DNA of 64,000 bases, taken from the NCBI RefSeq assembly GCF_000147695.2, contig NC_015958.1:2038001-2102000 (forward strand), in the 5' to 3' direction. Source of the stretch: Thermoanaerobacter wiegelii Rt8.B1. GTDB lineage: Bacteria > Bacillota > Thermoanaerobacteria > Thermoanaerobacterales > Thermoanaerobacteraceae. Position 1 is the first letter of the stretch, and each line of letters begins with the position of its first letter. Both the position numbers and the translations under genes were made by a program. Positions 9,360 to 19,012 of the stretch are shown here, piece by piece. The notes below the pieces were generated by a model. It was not told the origin of the DNA, made no database searches, and saw only the letters and a list, made by a program, of their open reading frames with translations.

Positions 9360-10445
9360 ATGAACAAAAGATTAGAAGTTAGCGATTTATTGTTTTTAAT
9401 GATAACTTTTGAGATTGGAACATCAGTACTCTTTTGTTTGGGAATTGAAGCAAAACAAGATTGTTGGCTTTCTATTTTAATTGCAATGCTTATTTCTCTG
9501 CCAATTACACTTATGTACGTCTCCTCTTTTGAAAAATCGCAAAAAAATCTTCCACAGTTACTTGAGTTTGTTTATGGGAAATATATAGGTAAAACTTTAT
9601 CTCTAATTTATGCTCTGTACTTTTTATACATTGCTTCAAGAAACGTAAGAGACTATGTAGAACTCAGTGTAAATACAATATATTCTCGAACACCTACATA
9701 TATTTTTTCTTCTTTTATGCTTATATTAGTAATGTATTACCTCCTATTTGATATATGTGTACTTGCCCGCGTTGCTAAAATTTTGCTCCCTCTTATTTTA
9801 GCTATTATGGCTTTTCAAACAGCTATGATAATGATGGAAGATAATTTTAGTTTTTCAAGACTTTTACCAATTTTAGAAAATGGAATTGTTCCCGTAATCA
9901 AAGCAGCAATTCCTCTAATTGTGACTTTTCCCTTTGGTGAACTTATTGCTTTTACTACAGTTTTTGATAAAGTAAAACAAAAGGAAAAAATAAAAAAGAT
10001 AATGCTGATAACCACTGTTTTTACTGGTCTACTATTGTCCTTTAACAATATCATTATAATTTCTTCTTTAGGAGCAGATGAAGCTTCAAGAGAAAATTTC
10101 CCATTATATCAAGTTATAAGATTAATAAATTTAGGAAATTTAAAAAACCTAGACACTTTGTATGTATTTATAATGATTATAGGGGTATTTTTTAAGATTA
10201 GCGTATTTACTTATGCGGGACTTACCATGATAAAAAATGCGTTGGAATTAAAAAGTTATAAATACCTGCTTTTCCCTGTTTTGTCGATGATTTTTGCTGC
10301 TTCTTTTATAATTGCCGACAGTTATCAAACCCACATACTTATAGGTCTTAAATTTACTCCTTTTTACATACATGTACCTCTACAAATAATTTTACCTATG
10401 ATTACTTTTCTATTTCTAAACATAAAAGAAAAGAGAAAACCTTAA
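9360..10445 (+). CDS. GerAB-type spore germination permease (orphan)
   Basis: 361 residues from ATG 9360, chosen over the upstream GTG at 9351 because AAGGTGG (9349-9355) is then correctly spaced. About ten membrane helices of the amino-acid/polyamine permease fold, with the family opening (LFLMITFEIGTSVLF). GerAB proteins form the transport-like subunit of nutrient germinant receptors in the spore inner membrane. No gerAA or gerAC partner is adjacent, so it may pair with remote subunits. It implies a spore-former. Confidence 0.85.
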   Translation: MNKRLEVSDLLFLMITFEIGTSVLFCLGIEAKQDCWLSILIAMLISLPITLMYVSSFEKSQKNLPQLLEFVYGKYIGKTLSLIYALYFLYIASRNVRDYVELSVNTIYSRTPTYIFSSFMLILVMYYLLFDICVLARVAKILLPLILAIMAFQTAMIMMEDNFSFSRLLPILENGIVPVIKAAIPLIVTFPFGELIAFTTVFDKVKQKEKIKKIMLITTVFTGLLLSFNNIIIISSLGADEASRENFPLYQVIRLINLGNLKNLDTLYVFIMIIGVFFKISVFTYAGLTMIKNALELKSYKYLLFPVLSMIFAASFIIADSYQTHILIGLKFTPFYIHVPLQIILPMITFLFLNIKEKRKP

Positions 10446-10459
10446 AAGCCTTCTCTTTT
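10429..10459. terminator. Bidirectional terminator between converging genes
   Basis: AAAAGAGAA (10429-10437) and TTCTCTTTT (10451-10459) form a 9-bp stem covering the last codons of the gerAB-like gene and the stop of the converging PIG-L gene. Confidence 0.65.
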
Positions 10460-11867
10460 ACTCACCTATTTTATACATATTCCAAGGTATTTTATCTATA
10501 AGACGATTCCTATAAATAGAATCCGCTCCCATAAATATATATCTTAAATTATTCACCTGTGGTATTTTTACTTCAACCCACATTTTATTTCCATTGATTA
10601 TAGGTTTTGCCGCTATAACATCTGTCAAAGAATTTTCTACCCTTTTATACTGATACAATTTTTCATCTACAACTCCTAAATCAATACGTTTTATATCATT
10701 TTGATCTTTATAAAATAGCCTCATTTCAATATGGTAAATAACTTTTTTAGATATTGGTCTTGCCGATTCTAATCCGATGTACAATTTATTATCGTAGTAA
10801 AAAGCTCCTAATCGCGTTAAAGCTGCACTTCTGTATATTTCCTCATTTAACATGCCACCAGTATACACTTTTAAAAGAGTATGAGGCAAAGCTCTACTTT
10901 GTAAATCTGGTTTTGAATCAACTACAGGAATAGTGATGACAGGTTTTGTAGCAAATAATTCGGTTTTTCTTACAAAAGCCATCAAAAACGGTTCCATAAC
11001 TTCTGTTTGAGTTCTATATTGTTTTATAGCAGTCCTCTTTAAATCAACTTCCTTTGGAGTTAAATCAAAAGATTGCCATTCTGTGTTACTATCTTTCATA
11101 TCTACAGGAGGTAACATGGGCCTATTTTTCTCCGCCATCCATGGCACTGGCCACTGAGGATGGTGAACTAAAAACATATGCTCTCGCACATTTATATTCA
11201 TGGCTGTTATGGTATATCTAACAAAATTGCTTACTGCCCAATGGTCAGGATGTATATCATCTGCTAAAGGATAATATATATCAGTAGGTTTAAAATCTTT
11301 AATTATTTCCGTAAGTTCATTAACTAAATTTTGTCCTGTATATGGAATACCCGGCTTATAAACTGTATCATAAGGAGCATATGCCACATGAATTCCGCCA
11401 CTCACTCTTGGACGGCCATTATCCCAATATTGGCTCCACAAAAATCTGGTGCTTCCATCAGCAAACCCTGAAAAAATTAAATCTTGTCGCGGTAATCCCA
11501 AAACTCTCATGGCAACAATACTTTCTTGCTGTCTTGCAAGTCCAAAACGATAAAAATCTTGAGGAGTAGGATTTGTTTTACCACAAAATGACATTGCAGC
11601 TTTCTTGTAACTCTCTCCACTTGTGACTATTACTACTTTAATAGGCCTTTTAAGTTCTACAGCTCTTTGAATAATTCCTGCCATTCCTAAAGTCTCATCA
11701 TCAGGATGAGGAACTATAATGAGGATTCTTTGCCCAGGGTCATCAAAAGTTGGCAGTGTACCTTTTTCTGCGAAGTTTGCAATAGCCATTTCCCAATTCA
11801 TTATATAGGATATTCCTATTAATAAAGCAATAAACAAAGAAAAGTAAATAGTCCGTTTATTTATCAT
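10458..11867 (-). CDS. PIG-L/LmbE family deacetylase, membrane anchored
   Basis: 469 residues. An N-terminal hydrophobic helix (about 7-25) is followed by the PIG-L domain (about 45-270) with zinc-site motifs PHPDDETLGMAG near residue 54 and DDIHPDHWAVSNF near 205. The family removes N-acetyl groups from GlcNAc-type sugars or related substrates. The C-terminal 150 residues look like a separate beta-rich domain, possibly carbohydrate binding (inference). The active domain is predicted to lie outside the membrane. Start ATG behind GGAGGCAGAG. Confidence 0.85.
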   Translation of the reverse strand: MINKRTIYFSLFIALLIGISYIMNWEMAIANFAEKGTLPTFDDPGQRILIIVPHPDDETLGMAGIIQRAVELKRPIKVVIVTSGESYKKAAMSFCGKTNPTPQDFYRFGLARQQESIVAMRVLGLPRQDLIFSGFADGSTRFLWSQYWDNGRPRVSGGIHVAYAPYDTVYKPGIPYTGQNLVNELTEIIKDFKPTDIYYPLADDIHPDHWAVSNFVRYTITAMNINVREHMFLVHHPQWPVPWMAEKNRPMLPPVDMKDSNTEWQSFDLTPKEVDLKRTAIKQYRTQTEVMEPFLMAFVRKTELFATKPVITIPVVDSKPDLQSRALPHTLLKVYTGGMLNEEIYRSAALTRLGAFYYDNKLYIGLESARPISKKVIYHIEMRLFYKDQNDIKRIDLGVVDEKLYQYKRVENSLTDVIAAKPIINGNKMWVEVKIPQVNNLRYIFMGADSIYRNRLIDKIPWNMYKIGE

Positions 11868-11974
11868 GCTACTCTGCCTCCATTCATGCTATTATTGTAC
11901 TATACATTTATGAACAAATTATTACATGATAATTAATTTTTAATTAATAATCTCAAATTTTGAAAAATATTTTG

Positions 11975-11986
11975 TTGTGATACAAT
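11975..11986 (+). promoter_or_regulatory. Extended -10 promoter for the M19 dipeptidase gene
   Basis: TTGTGATACAAT: -10 TACAAT at 11981-11986 preceded by TGTGA, the TRTG-type -16 element. TTTGAA at 11959-11964 is a possible -35 with 16-base spacing. Confidence 0.5.
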
Positions 11987-12025
11987 CATACTACGAAGAA
12001 AAAATAAAAAGGGGGAAGGATGAAT

Positions 12026-12961
12026 ATGTTTGTAGATTTTCACTGTGATACTCTTTATCGTTTAGTGGACAAAAAAATAGATTTCACTGAAAGGTCAAGA
12101 GAAAGTCATGTGGATTTACAAAGGATGAAAGAAGGTAAAGTTCACTTACAGGTTTTTGCTGTATTTGTAGACCCAACACAGATGAGAAAAAATGCTGCTA
12201 CAATGGCTTTAAAGATGATTGACAAAATGCATGAAGTAATCGAAGAAACAAAAGAATTTAGATTAATATTAAAAGGAGAAGATATAGATAAAGCAAAAGA
12301 AAAAGGAAAAATTGGAGCATTGCTTTCTATAGAAGGTGGCGAAGCTTTAGAAGGTGAAATTTCTCTTCTTAGAATGTTTTACAAATTAGGAGTAAGAGCT
12401 CTCACTTTAACATGGAGTTTGAGAAACGATTTAGGGGACGGAGTAGACGGTGTTAAAGAATCGGGGCTTACCTCCTTTGGCAAAGAAGTTGTAAAAGAGA
12501 TGAATCGCCTAGGAATGATTGTAGATGTATCTCATCTTAATAAAAAAGGATTTTGGGATGTAGTAGAACTTAGTGAGAAACCTATTATAGCTTCTCATTC
12601 TAATGCTAAAACCCTATGCTCCCACAGAAGAAATTTGACAGATGAGCAAATAAAAGCGATAGCTCAAAAAGGCGGTGTAATTGGAATAAATTTTGCTCCA
12701 CAATTTTTAAGAAATGAAGGTCAAGCTACATTAGAAGATGTTTTAAATCATATAGATTATATATGCGAATTAGTAGGAGAAGATTATGTAGGTTTTGGTT
12801 CTGACTTTGATGGAATTAACAGTACACCAGAAGGATTAGAAGATATATCACACTTTCCTAAAATTGTAGAAGGCCTAATAAAAAGAGGATATAGTGAAGA
12901 ACAAATTGCTAAAATTACTCACAAAAATTTTGAAAATCTCATAAAGAAAATTTTGATATAA
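12026..12961 (+). CDS. Membrane dipeptidase (peptidase M19, renal dipeptidase family)
   Basis: 311 residues from ATG 12026. An in-frame ATG at 12020 abuts GGGGGAAGG (12011-12019) too closely, so the second start is preferred. Zinc-binding and fold motifs: DFHCDTLYR at the N-terminus, LLSIEGGEALEG near 105, IVDVSHLN near 165, IIASHSNAKTLCSHRRN near 185, and VGFGSDFDG near 255. Members hydrolyse dipeptides, including L-D forms from wall turnover. Monocistronic. Confidence 0.93.
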   Translation: MFVDFHCDTLYRLVDKKIDFTERSRESHVDLQRMKEGKVHLQVFAVFVDPTQMRKNAATMALKMIDKMHEVIEETKEFRLILKGEDIDKAKEKGKIGALLSIEGGEALEGEISLLRMFYKLGVRALTLTWSLRNDLGDGVDGVKESGLTSFGKEVVKEMNRLGMIVDVSHLNKKGFWDVVELSEKPIIASHSNAKTLCSHRRNLTDEQIKAIAQKGGVIGINFAPQFLRNEGQATLEDVLNHIDYICELVGEDYVGFGSDFDGINSTPEGLEDISHFPKIVEGLIKRGYSEEQIAKITHKNFENLIKKILI

Positions 12962-12970
12962 AAACAAAAA

Positions 12971-12995
12971 GAGCCCTGGAATATTCCAAGGGCTT
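12971..12995. terminator. Hairpin after the dipeptidase gene
   Basis: Near-perfect stem GCCCTGGAA/TTCCAAGGGC at 12973-12993. The T-run follows it on the minus strand (As at 12962-12970), so it would terminate minus transcripts best. It is the only candidate end for the plus-strand gene just upstream. Confidence 0.5.
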
Positions 12996-13224
12996 GCATA
13001 TGTTAAAGGGGGAGTCATTGTTTTGACCAAGTATACATTATACAGTCCTTTTTCAAAAAAATCAAGACCTCATAAAAAATTTTTTGAGGGATAGGGGGTA
13101 TTTTTAAGGGAGCTCATCTTATATTATAACCAAATTTGTGAGTTTTAAAATTAAAATCTCGTTAATTTTGTTAAATTTATATTAACTTTTTGTTAATTGT
13201 GACACTGCGATGAGAGATTTGTTA
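12996..13224. other. AT-rich intergenic stretch upstream of glyA
   Basis: No gene seen. It holds a near-palindrome CCTCATAAAAAATTTTTTGAGG at 13068-13089 (shown here as stem CCTCA/TGAGG around an A6T6 core). A run of GTTAA/TTAAC units lies at about 13160-13200, three of them TTGTTAA-like or TTAAC half-sites, which may be operator half-sites. No known operator spacing fits. Confidence 0.4.
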
Positions 13225-13253
13225 TTGAATATAGTATACAAAAAATTTATAAT
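13225..13253 (+). promoter_or_regulatory. glyA promoter
   Basis: TTGAAT at 13225-13230, 17-base spacer, TATAAT at 13248-13253, about 32 bases before the glyA start. Confidence 0.75.
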
Positions 13254-13285
13254 AGAAATATAAATGAAACATAGGAGGTAAAGTC

Positions 13286-14536
13286 ATGGATATTGAAATA
13301 ATAAGAAAAACTGATCCAGAAATTGCAGACGCAATTGAAAAAGAGCTTATAAGGCAGAGAAATAAAATAGAGCTTATAGCTTCTGAAAATTTTGTAAGTA
13401 GAGCTGTAATGGAAGCGATGGGGTCCCCTCTTACTAATAAATACGCAGAAGGGTATCCAAATAAAAGGTATTACGGCGGTTGCGAATATGTGGATATAGC
13501 TGAAGAGTTAGCAAGAGAAAGGCTCAAAAAACTTTTTGGTGCTGAACACGCAAATGTACAACCTCATTCAGGAGCACAGGCAAACATGGCTGCTTATTTT
13601 GCTCTTATAAAGCCAGGAGATACTGTGCTGGGAATGGATTTAGCCCATGGAGGGCACCTCACTCATGGAAGTAAAGTCAATTTTTCAGGCCAAATCTATA
13701 ATTTTATATATTACGGAGTAAGAGAAGATACAGGATATATAGATTACGATGAAGTAGAAAGAGTCGCAAAAAAGCACAAACCCAAATTGATTGTCGCAGG
13801 TGCTAGCGCTTATCCAAGGATAATCGATTTTAAGAGATTTAGAGAAATTGCAGACAAGGTTGGAGCTTACCTAATGGTAGACATGGCTCACATAGCAGGT
13901 CTTGTAGCAGCAGGTCTTCACCCCAATCCTGTTCCTTATGCTGATGTTGTCACAACTACCACCCATAAGACTTTAAGAGGTCCAAGAGGAGGGGCTATTC
14001 TTTGCAAAAAAGAATACGCAAAAGCAATAGACAAAGCACTCTTCCCGGGCACACAAGGTGGCCCTTTAATGCACATAATAGCGGCAAAAGCCGTTTGTTT
14101 TAAAGAAGCTCTTTCCGATGAATTTAAAGAATATCAAAAAAGAATTGTAGAAAATGCAAAAGCCTTAGCAAATGCTTTAATGGAAAGAGGAATAAACTTA
14201 GTGTCAGGTGGAACTGATAACCACTTGATGTTGTTGGATTTAAGAAACACAGGAATAACAGGCAAAGAGTTAGAAACAAGATTAGATGAAGTAAACATAA
14301 CTTGCAACAAAAATGCTATACCCTTTGACCCATTAGGGCCAAATGTCACTTCCGGTGTGAGACTGGGAACTCCAGCTGTCACAACAAGAGGAATGAAACC
14401 TGAAGATATGGTAGAAATAGCGGACATTATAGTCAATGTAATAAGGGATGAAAACTATAAAGAAAAAGCAAAAGAGAGAGTAGCAAATCTTCTCAAAAAA
14501 TACCCTCTTTATGAGGACCTCATACAAAGAAGATAG
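13286..14536 (+). CDS. glyA: Serine hydroxymethyltransferase
   Basis: 416 residues, full length. It converts serine and tetrahydrofolate to glycine and 5,10-methylene-THF, using PLP. Motifs: [11 protein letters not shown] near 25, [14 protein letters not shown] near 50, [14 protein letters not shown] near 200 and the PLP-lysine segment [14 protein letters not shown] near 225. AGGAGG lies seven bases before ATG. It has its own promoter and converges on the his operon. Confidence 0.98.
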   Translation: MDIEIIRKTDPEIADAIEKELIRQRNKIELIASENFVSRAVMEAMGSPLTNKYAEGYPNKRYYGGCEYVDIAEELARERLKKLFGAEHANVQPHSGAQANMAAYFALIKPGDTVLGMDLAHGGHLTHGSKVNFSGQIYNFIYYGVREDTGYIDYDEVERVAKKHKPKLIVAGASAYPRIIDFKRFREIADKVGAYLMVDMAHIAGLVAAGLHPNPVPYADVVTTTTHKTLRGPRGGAILCKKEYAKAIDKALFPGTQGGPLMHIIAAKAVCFKEALSDEFKEYQKRIVENAKALANALMERGINLVSGGTDNHLMLLDLRNTGITGKELETRLDEVNITCNKNAIPFDPLGPNVTSGVRLGTPAVTTRGMKPEDMVEIADIIVNVIRDENYKEKAKERVANLLKKYPLYEDLIQRR

Positions 14537-14562
14537 GGAAAGTCTTTTACTGACTTTCCCTA
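14534..14562. terminator. Bidirectional terminator between glyA and the his operon
   Basis: TAGGGAAAGTC (14534-14544) pairs with GACTTTCCCTA (14552-14562), an 11-bp stem flanked by T-rich sequence on the plus side. It overlaps the hisIE stop at 14560. Confidence 0.8.
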
Positions 14563-15219
14563 TTTCTTTCTCTCTTTATGTTCTTCTTTAAATTCCTTTG
14601 GTTTATAATATCTTCTGCCAAGTTCACCGTATACATCCTCAAGCCTTATGCCTTCGTCAACTAACAAAACTATTAAATGATAAAGTAAATCTGAAACCTC
14701 ATACACTATCTCTTCTTTGGAGTCATTTTTGGAAGCTATCACTACCTCCGTAGTTTCTTCGCCAATTTTCTTTAAAATCTTATCTATGCCTTTTTCAAAC
14801 AAATAATTAGTATAAGACCCTTCTGCCGGGTTTGTCTTTCTATCTTTTACCCGTTCATATAGCATTTTAAGTATTTCCATGTCATAATTTTCAATTTTAC
14901 CCAAAAAGCTTCTATAAAAACAGCTTACATTCCCTGTATGGCATGCCGGTCCTTTTGGCTCCACCTCAATTAACAAAGCATCACCATCGCAGTCGTAAAA
15001 TATATTTTTTATTTTTTGGATATTACCTGAAGTTTCCCCTTTGTGCCAAATTTCATTTCTACTTCGGCTAAAAAAATATGTCTCTTTCTTTTCCAAGCTT
15101 AATTTTAAACTTTCCTTATTCATATAGGCCAGCATTAATATCTGCTTTGTGTTGTAGTCTTGCACAATCGCAGGAATAAGTCCTTTTTCATCAAACTTTA
15201 ATTCCTCTATGTCAATCAT
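14560..15219 (-). CDS. hisIE: HisIE, phosphoribosyl-AMP cyclohydrolase / phosphoribosyl-ATP pyrophosphatase
   Basis: 219 residues from ATG 15219, which is eight bases from GAGAGGG; a GTG at 15228 is too close to it. The HisI half (1-110) has the metal/substrate motifs [16 protein letters not shown] and [12 protein letters not shown]...CHTG. The HisE half (115-215) has the [13 protein letters not shown] helix with acidic residues. Together they do steps two and three of histidine synthesis. Last gene of the operon. Confidence 0.97.
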   Translation of the reverse strand: MIDIEELKFDEKGLIPAIVQDYNTKQILMLAYMNKESLKLSLEKKETYFFSRSRNEIWHKGETSGNIQKIKNIFYDCDGDALLIEVEPKGPACHTGNVSCFYRSFLGKIENYDMEILKMLYERVKDRKTNPAEGSYTNYLFEKGIDKILKKIGEETTEVVIASKNDSKEEIVYEVSDLLYHLIVLLVDEGIRLEDVYGELGRRYYKPKEFKEEHKERKK

Positions 15220-15241
15220 TCCATACACCCTCTCAATAAAT

Positions 15242-16003
15242 TTACATTCTCACTGGTATACCCACTTGTTTCAAATATTTTTTAAGCTCTTTTATTTCAA
15301 TTTCCCGGTAATGAAACACAGAAGCCGCTAACGCAGCATCAGCTTTGCCTTCAGTAAAAACCTTTTTAAAATGCTCTTTATTCCCAGCACCTCCAGAAGC
15401 TATAACAGGGATATTGACAGCTTCACTTACCATTCTTGTAAGCTCTATATCATACCCATCTTTAGTACCGTCTTTATCCATACTTGTAAGAAGTATTTCT
15501 CCTGCTCCTAAAGACTCTACTTTTTTAGCCCACTCAACAGCATCAAGCCCTGTGTTTACCCTTCCTCCGTTTATATACACATCAAAACCCGAGCCATCGC
15601 TTCGTCTCTTGGCATCAATTGCTACAACCACACATTGGCTTCCAAAACGCACAGCGGCCTGACGAATAAGAGTTGGTTGTTTCACAGCTTGAGTATTTAT
15701 TGAAACCTTATCAGCTCCTGCTCTTAGAATATCTTTTATATCGTCAAGGTCTGAAATTCCGCCACCAACAGTCAAAGGAATAAATACTTTTTCAGAAGTC
15801 CTTTTTACAACTTCTATCATTATTTTTCGTTTTTCATAAGAAGCAGTAATGTCCAAGAATACAAGCTCATCTGCTCCTAATTCATTGTACTCTGATGCTA
15901 TCTGGACAGGGTCTCCCGCATCTTTTAAATTTAAAAAGTTAACTCCTTTTACTACCCTGCCGTCTTTCACATCTAAACAAGGAATTATTCTTTTTGCAAG
16001 CAT
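15242..16003 (-). CDS. hisF: HisF, cyclase subunit of imidazole glycerol phosphate synthase
   Basis: 253 residues, (beta/alpha)8 barrel with the two catalytic aspartates in [14 protein letters not shown] (residue 11) and VVAIDAKR (near 130), plus phosphate loops GGGI and ASGGAG. It uses ammonia delivered by HisH to make IGP and AICAR. It abuts hisA directly. Confidence 0.98.
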   Translation of the reverse strand: MLAKRIIPCLDVKDGRVVKGVNFLNLKDAGDPVQIASEYNELGADELVFLDITASYEKRKIMIEVVKRTSEKVFIPLTVGGGISDLDDIKDILRAGADKVSINTQAVKQPTLIRQAAVRFGSQCVVVAIDAKRRSDGSGFDVYINGGRVNTGLDAVEWAKKVESLGAGEILLTSMDKDGTKDGYDIELTRMVSEAVNIPVIASGGAGNKEHFKKVFTEGKADAALAASVFHYREIEIKELKKYLKQVGIPVRM

Positions 16004-16711
16004 TTATATTACCTCCAAAGCACTTTTAAAGTTTATTTTTCCAATATATAAGGCTTTTCCAATTATCGCACCATATGCTCCCATCTCTTTAAGCTTTTTT
16101 AAATCCTCAATTGAGGATATTCCTCCTGATGCTATCACTTGAACACCTGTTTTTAAAATATTTTCTAAAGCTTTAAAATTTGGTCCATTAAGAGTTCCAT
16201 CTTTAGAAATATCAGTGAAAATTATCGTTTTTACTCCTATTTCTTTCATTTTTTTAGCTAACTCCATATCTTTTATTTTAGTCTTTTCAAGCCATCCACT
16301 TACGGCAACTTCTCCATTCTTTGAATCTATACCTACTATCGTCCTTTCTCCATAATTGGAAAGGGAATAAAGAAGAAGGTCGTTGTCATATATTGCCGCC
16401 GAACCTAAAATTACATACTTAACACCCACAGAAAAAAGATAATCGATAGTTTCTCTATTCCTTATTCCTCCACCTACTTCTATCTCGGCTTTGCAACTTT
16501 TTATAATCTGTTCGATGATATTACTATTTACCAAATGACCTCGTTTTGCACCATCTAAATCTACCACATGAATTCTCTTTGCTCCTAATTCCTCCCACAT
16601 TTTAGCTACGTCAACGGGATTTTCATAATAAACCTCTTTGGTATTAAAATCTCCTTTTGTAAGCCTTACACATTTTCCTTCCATAATATCAATTGCAGGT
16701 ATTAAAACCAT
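16004..16711 (-). CDS. hisA: HisA, ProFAR isomerase
   Basis: 235 residues, barrel enzyme paralogous to HisF. Catalytic aspartates fall in [14 protein letters not shown] (residue 8) and [12 protein letters not shown] (near 127); phosphate loops VGGGIR and ASGGISS. Overlaps the end of hisH by ten bases, indicating translational coupling. Confidence 0.98.
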   Translation of the reverse strand: MVLIPAIDIMEGKCVRLTKGDFNTKEVYYENPVDVAKMWEELGAKRIHVVDLDGAKRGHLVNSNIIEQIIKSCKAEIEVGGGIRNRETIDYLFSVGVKYVILGSAAIYDNDLLLYSLSNYGERTIVGIDSKNGEVAVSGWLEKTKIKDMELAKKMKEIGVKTIIFTDISKDGTLNGPNFKALENILKTGVQVIASGGISSIEDLKKLKEMGAYGAIIGKALYIGKINFKSALEVI

Positions 16712-17313
16712 TTTACCATCTCTCCAAAATTTTTTAAAATTTTAAGTCCCACTTTTCCGCTCTTCTCAGGGTGGAATTGACAAGAAAAAACATTGTCTTT
16801 AATTATAACTGCAGGAATCTGAACACCATAATCAGTCACTGCATACACATATTTCTCTTCATTGTTGGCTACATAATAAGAATGGACAAAATACGCATAA
16901 TCTCCATTCTCCACTCCTTTAAAAAGTGGAGTTTCTCTTTTTATTTCAAGACTATTCCATCCCATGTGAGGAATTTTATTATGCTTTGGAAGTTCTATTA
17001 CTTGCCCTTTAAAGATCTTAAAGCCCTCAGTTTCTTCTATCTCAAAACCCTTTTCAAATAAAAGCTGCATCCCTAAACATATCCCAAGAAACAACTTACC
17101 TTTATCAATTTGTCTTTTTATCTCTTCTAACATGCCTGTTTTAATGAGAGTATCCATCGCATCAGGAAAAGCGCCCACTCCAGGAAGAACTAATGCATGA
17201 GCCTCTTTTACCGAATCTACATCTTTTATAATTTTTGCTTCATAGCCTACGTATTCAAATGCCTTTTCTACACTCCTTAAATTTCCCATTCCATAGTCAA
17301 TAATCCCTATCAA
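16702..17313 (-). CDS. hisH: HisH, glutamine amidotransferase subunit of IGP synthase
   Basis: 203 residues, class I amidotransferase. The nucleophile cysteine is in GICLGMQLLFEKG near residue 80 and the His/Glu pair is in CQFHPEKSG near 185. It supplies ammonia to HisF. A 61-base gap with no visible signal separates it from hisB. Confidence 0.97.
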   Translation of the reverse strand: MIGIIDYGMGNLRSVEKAFEYVGYEAKIIKDVDSVKEAHALVLPGVGAFPDAMDTLIKTGMLEEIKRQIDKGKLFLGICLGMQLLFEKGFEIEETEGFKIFKGQVIELPKHNKIPHMGWNSLEIKRETPLFKGVENGDYAYFVHSYYVANNEEKYVYAVTDYGVQIPAVIIKDNVFSCQFHPEKSGKVGLKILKNFGEMVKWF

Positions 17314-17374
17314 TTTTTCACCGCCTCACTTAAGTTACGTGTAAAGTATATGCAATCTCCCTTAAACTGTATCT

Positions 17375-17959
17375 TTATAAAATCCCTTTAGTAGAAGGTA
17401 TACCCTCTGTCCTTTCATCTATTCTCAATGCCTCATCAAGAGCCCTCCCCAGTGCTTTAAAAGTTGCCTCTATAACGTGATGACTGTTACCGCCGTGCAA
17501 AAGTTCTACATGTAGCGTAATGCCAAAGTTGTAAGCAAAGGCTCTTAAAAATTCTTCCACATTTTCCGTTTCAAAATTTCCAACTCTTTCAGCTTTTAAA
17601 GGCAAATCACAGTATAAAAAAGGCCTTCCACTTATGTCTACAGAAACTCTCACTAAGGCTTCGTCCATGGGTACATAAAAAGTGCTAAACCTTTTTATAG
17701 ACTTTTTATCTCCACAAGCCTTTAAAAAAGCATTACCCAATACAATACCTACGTCTTCAACAGTGTGGTGAGTGTCTACCTCTAAATCTCCCTTTGCCAC
17801 TACTTTTAAATCAAAAAGTCCGTGCTTGGCAAATAAAGAAAGCATGTGGTCAAAAAAACCTATTCCCGTAGCTATGTCATAATTTCCCTTTCCATCAATA
17901 TTAAGTTCAACGTATATATCCGTCTCTTTAGTTTTTCTCTTAACTTCCGCCTTCCTCAT
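17375..17959 (-). CDS. hisB: HisB, imidazoleglycerol-phosphate dehydratase
   Basis: 194 residues, monofunctional dehydratase. Manganese-binding motifs: GFFDHMLSLFAKHG near 35, DTHHTVEDVG near 63, and LHGGNSHHVIEATFKALGRA near 155. Its ATG overlaps the hisC stop (ATGA), so the two are coupled. Confidence 0.98.
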   Translation of the reverse strand: MRKAEVKRKTKETDIYVELNIDGKGNYDIATGIGFFDHMLSLFAKHGLFDLKVVAKGDLEVDTHHTVEDVGIVLGNAFLKACGDKKSIKRFSTFYVPMDEALVRVSVDISGRPFLYCDLPLKAERVGNFETENVEEFLRAFAYNFGITLHVELLHGGNSHHVIEATFKALGRALDEALRIDERTEGIPSTKGIL

Positions 17960-19011
17960 GGCAATAACTCCTTTAACCCATTTATAAAATAATCATTAGC
18001 CTCTTTGCTGCTCACTGTTATCCTTAAAGCTCCTTCAAGCCCTTCTACCTTTGAAAAATCCCTCACCAAAATTCCTCGTTCTAAAAGTCCTTTATACACA
18101 TAATCTGCATCTTTAAATTTTACCAATATAAAATTCGTTTTTGAGGGATAAACTTTAATGCCAGGAATTTTAGTTAACTCTTTTATCAGACGCTCTCTTT
18201 CTTTTAAAATAAAGTTAACTCTTTCTTTTAAAACACCAGTCCTTAAAACCTTCAAAGCTATTGCCTGAGATAAAGAGTTAATGTTATAAGGTGATTTCAC
18301 AAGGTTTAAATACTTTAAAATATTCTCGTTAGCTACAGCATATCCTACTCTCAAACCGGCAAGTCCAAAAGCCTTAGATAAGGTCCTTAAAACAATCAAG
18401 TTTTCAAATTCATTTATAACATCTACAATTGTATTACCATAAAACTCAAAATAAGCTTCGTCAACAACTACAATTCCATTGCTCTTTTGTATTATTTTAA
18501 TTATATCTTCTCTTTCTATCACACTTCCTGTTGGATTATTAGGGTTACACAAAAACACTAATTTAGGCCGATATTTTTCTATAACTTCCGTGAAACTCCC
18601 CACATCATAAGTATAATCTTCTCTCAACCTTACAGGTATTTCGACTGCTCCCGCGATTTTGCTGTATACACTGTACATCGCAAAAGAAGGATGAGGATAT
18701 ACTACCACATCGCCTTTGTTAACAAAAGCTAGCATAATAAGGTGGATTATCTCATCCGAGCCATTTCCCACAAATATGTTTGTAGGCTCAACTTTGCAAT
18801 ATCGTGCCAATTCTTCTTTTAACTTTTCTGCAGTAGGGTCTGGATATACATTTACTTGAGAAGATTTTACAATCTCTTGAATATTTTTTATCACTTCTTC
18901 AGGAAGTTCAAAAGGCGCTTCATTTGCGTCCATCTTATATCTGTAGGGAATACTGTGCACTTTATAATTTTTAAATCCCTTAATTTCTTCTCTCACCAAA
19001 TTCTCAATCAT
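17956..19011 (-). CDS. hisC: HisC, histidinol-phosphate aminotransferase
   Basis: 351 residues, PLP fold type I. It transfers an amino group from glutamate to imidazole acetol phosphate. Motifs: FVGNGSDEIIHL near 80, CNPNNPTGS near 155, and the PLP lysine in TLSKAFGLAGLRVGYA near 215. It lies one base after hisD. Confidence 0.97.
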   Translation of the reverse strand: MIENLVREEIKGFKNYKVHSIPYRYKMDANEAPFELPEEVIKNIQEIVKSSQVNVYPDPTAEKLKEELARYCKVEPTNIFVGNGSDEIIHLIMLAFVNKGDVVVYPHPSFAMYSVYSKIAGAVEIPVRLREDYTYDVGSFTEVIEKYRPKLVFLCNPNNPTGSVIEREDIIKIIQKSNGIVVVDEAYFEFYGNTIVDVINEFENLIVLRTLSKAFGLAGLRVGYAVANENILKYLNLVKSPYNINSLSQAIALKVLRTGVLKERVNFILKERERLIKELTKIPGIKVYPSKTNFILVKFKDADYVYKGLLERGILVRDFSKVEGLEGALRITVSSKEANDYFINGLKELLP

Positions 19012-19012
19012 T

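Noticed and set aside
13160-13200. Rex operator upstream of glyA
   Set aside because: TTGTTAA and TTAAC units occur but not with the four-base spacing of a Rex site; more likely AT-rich background.
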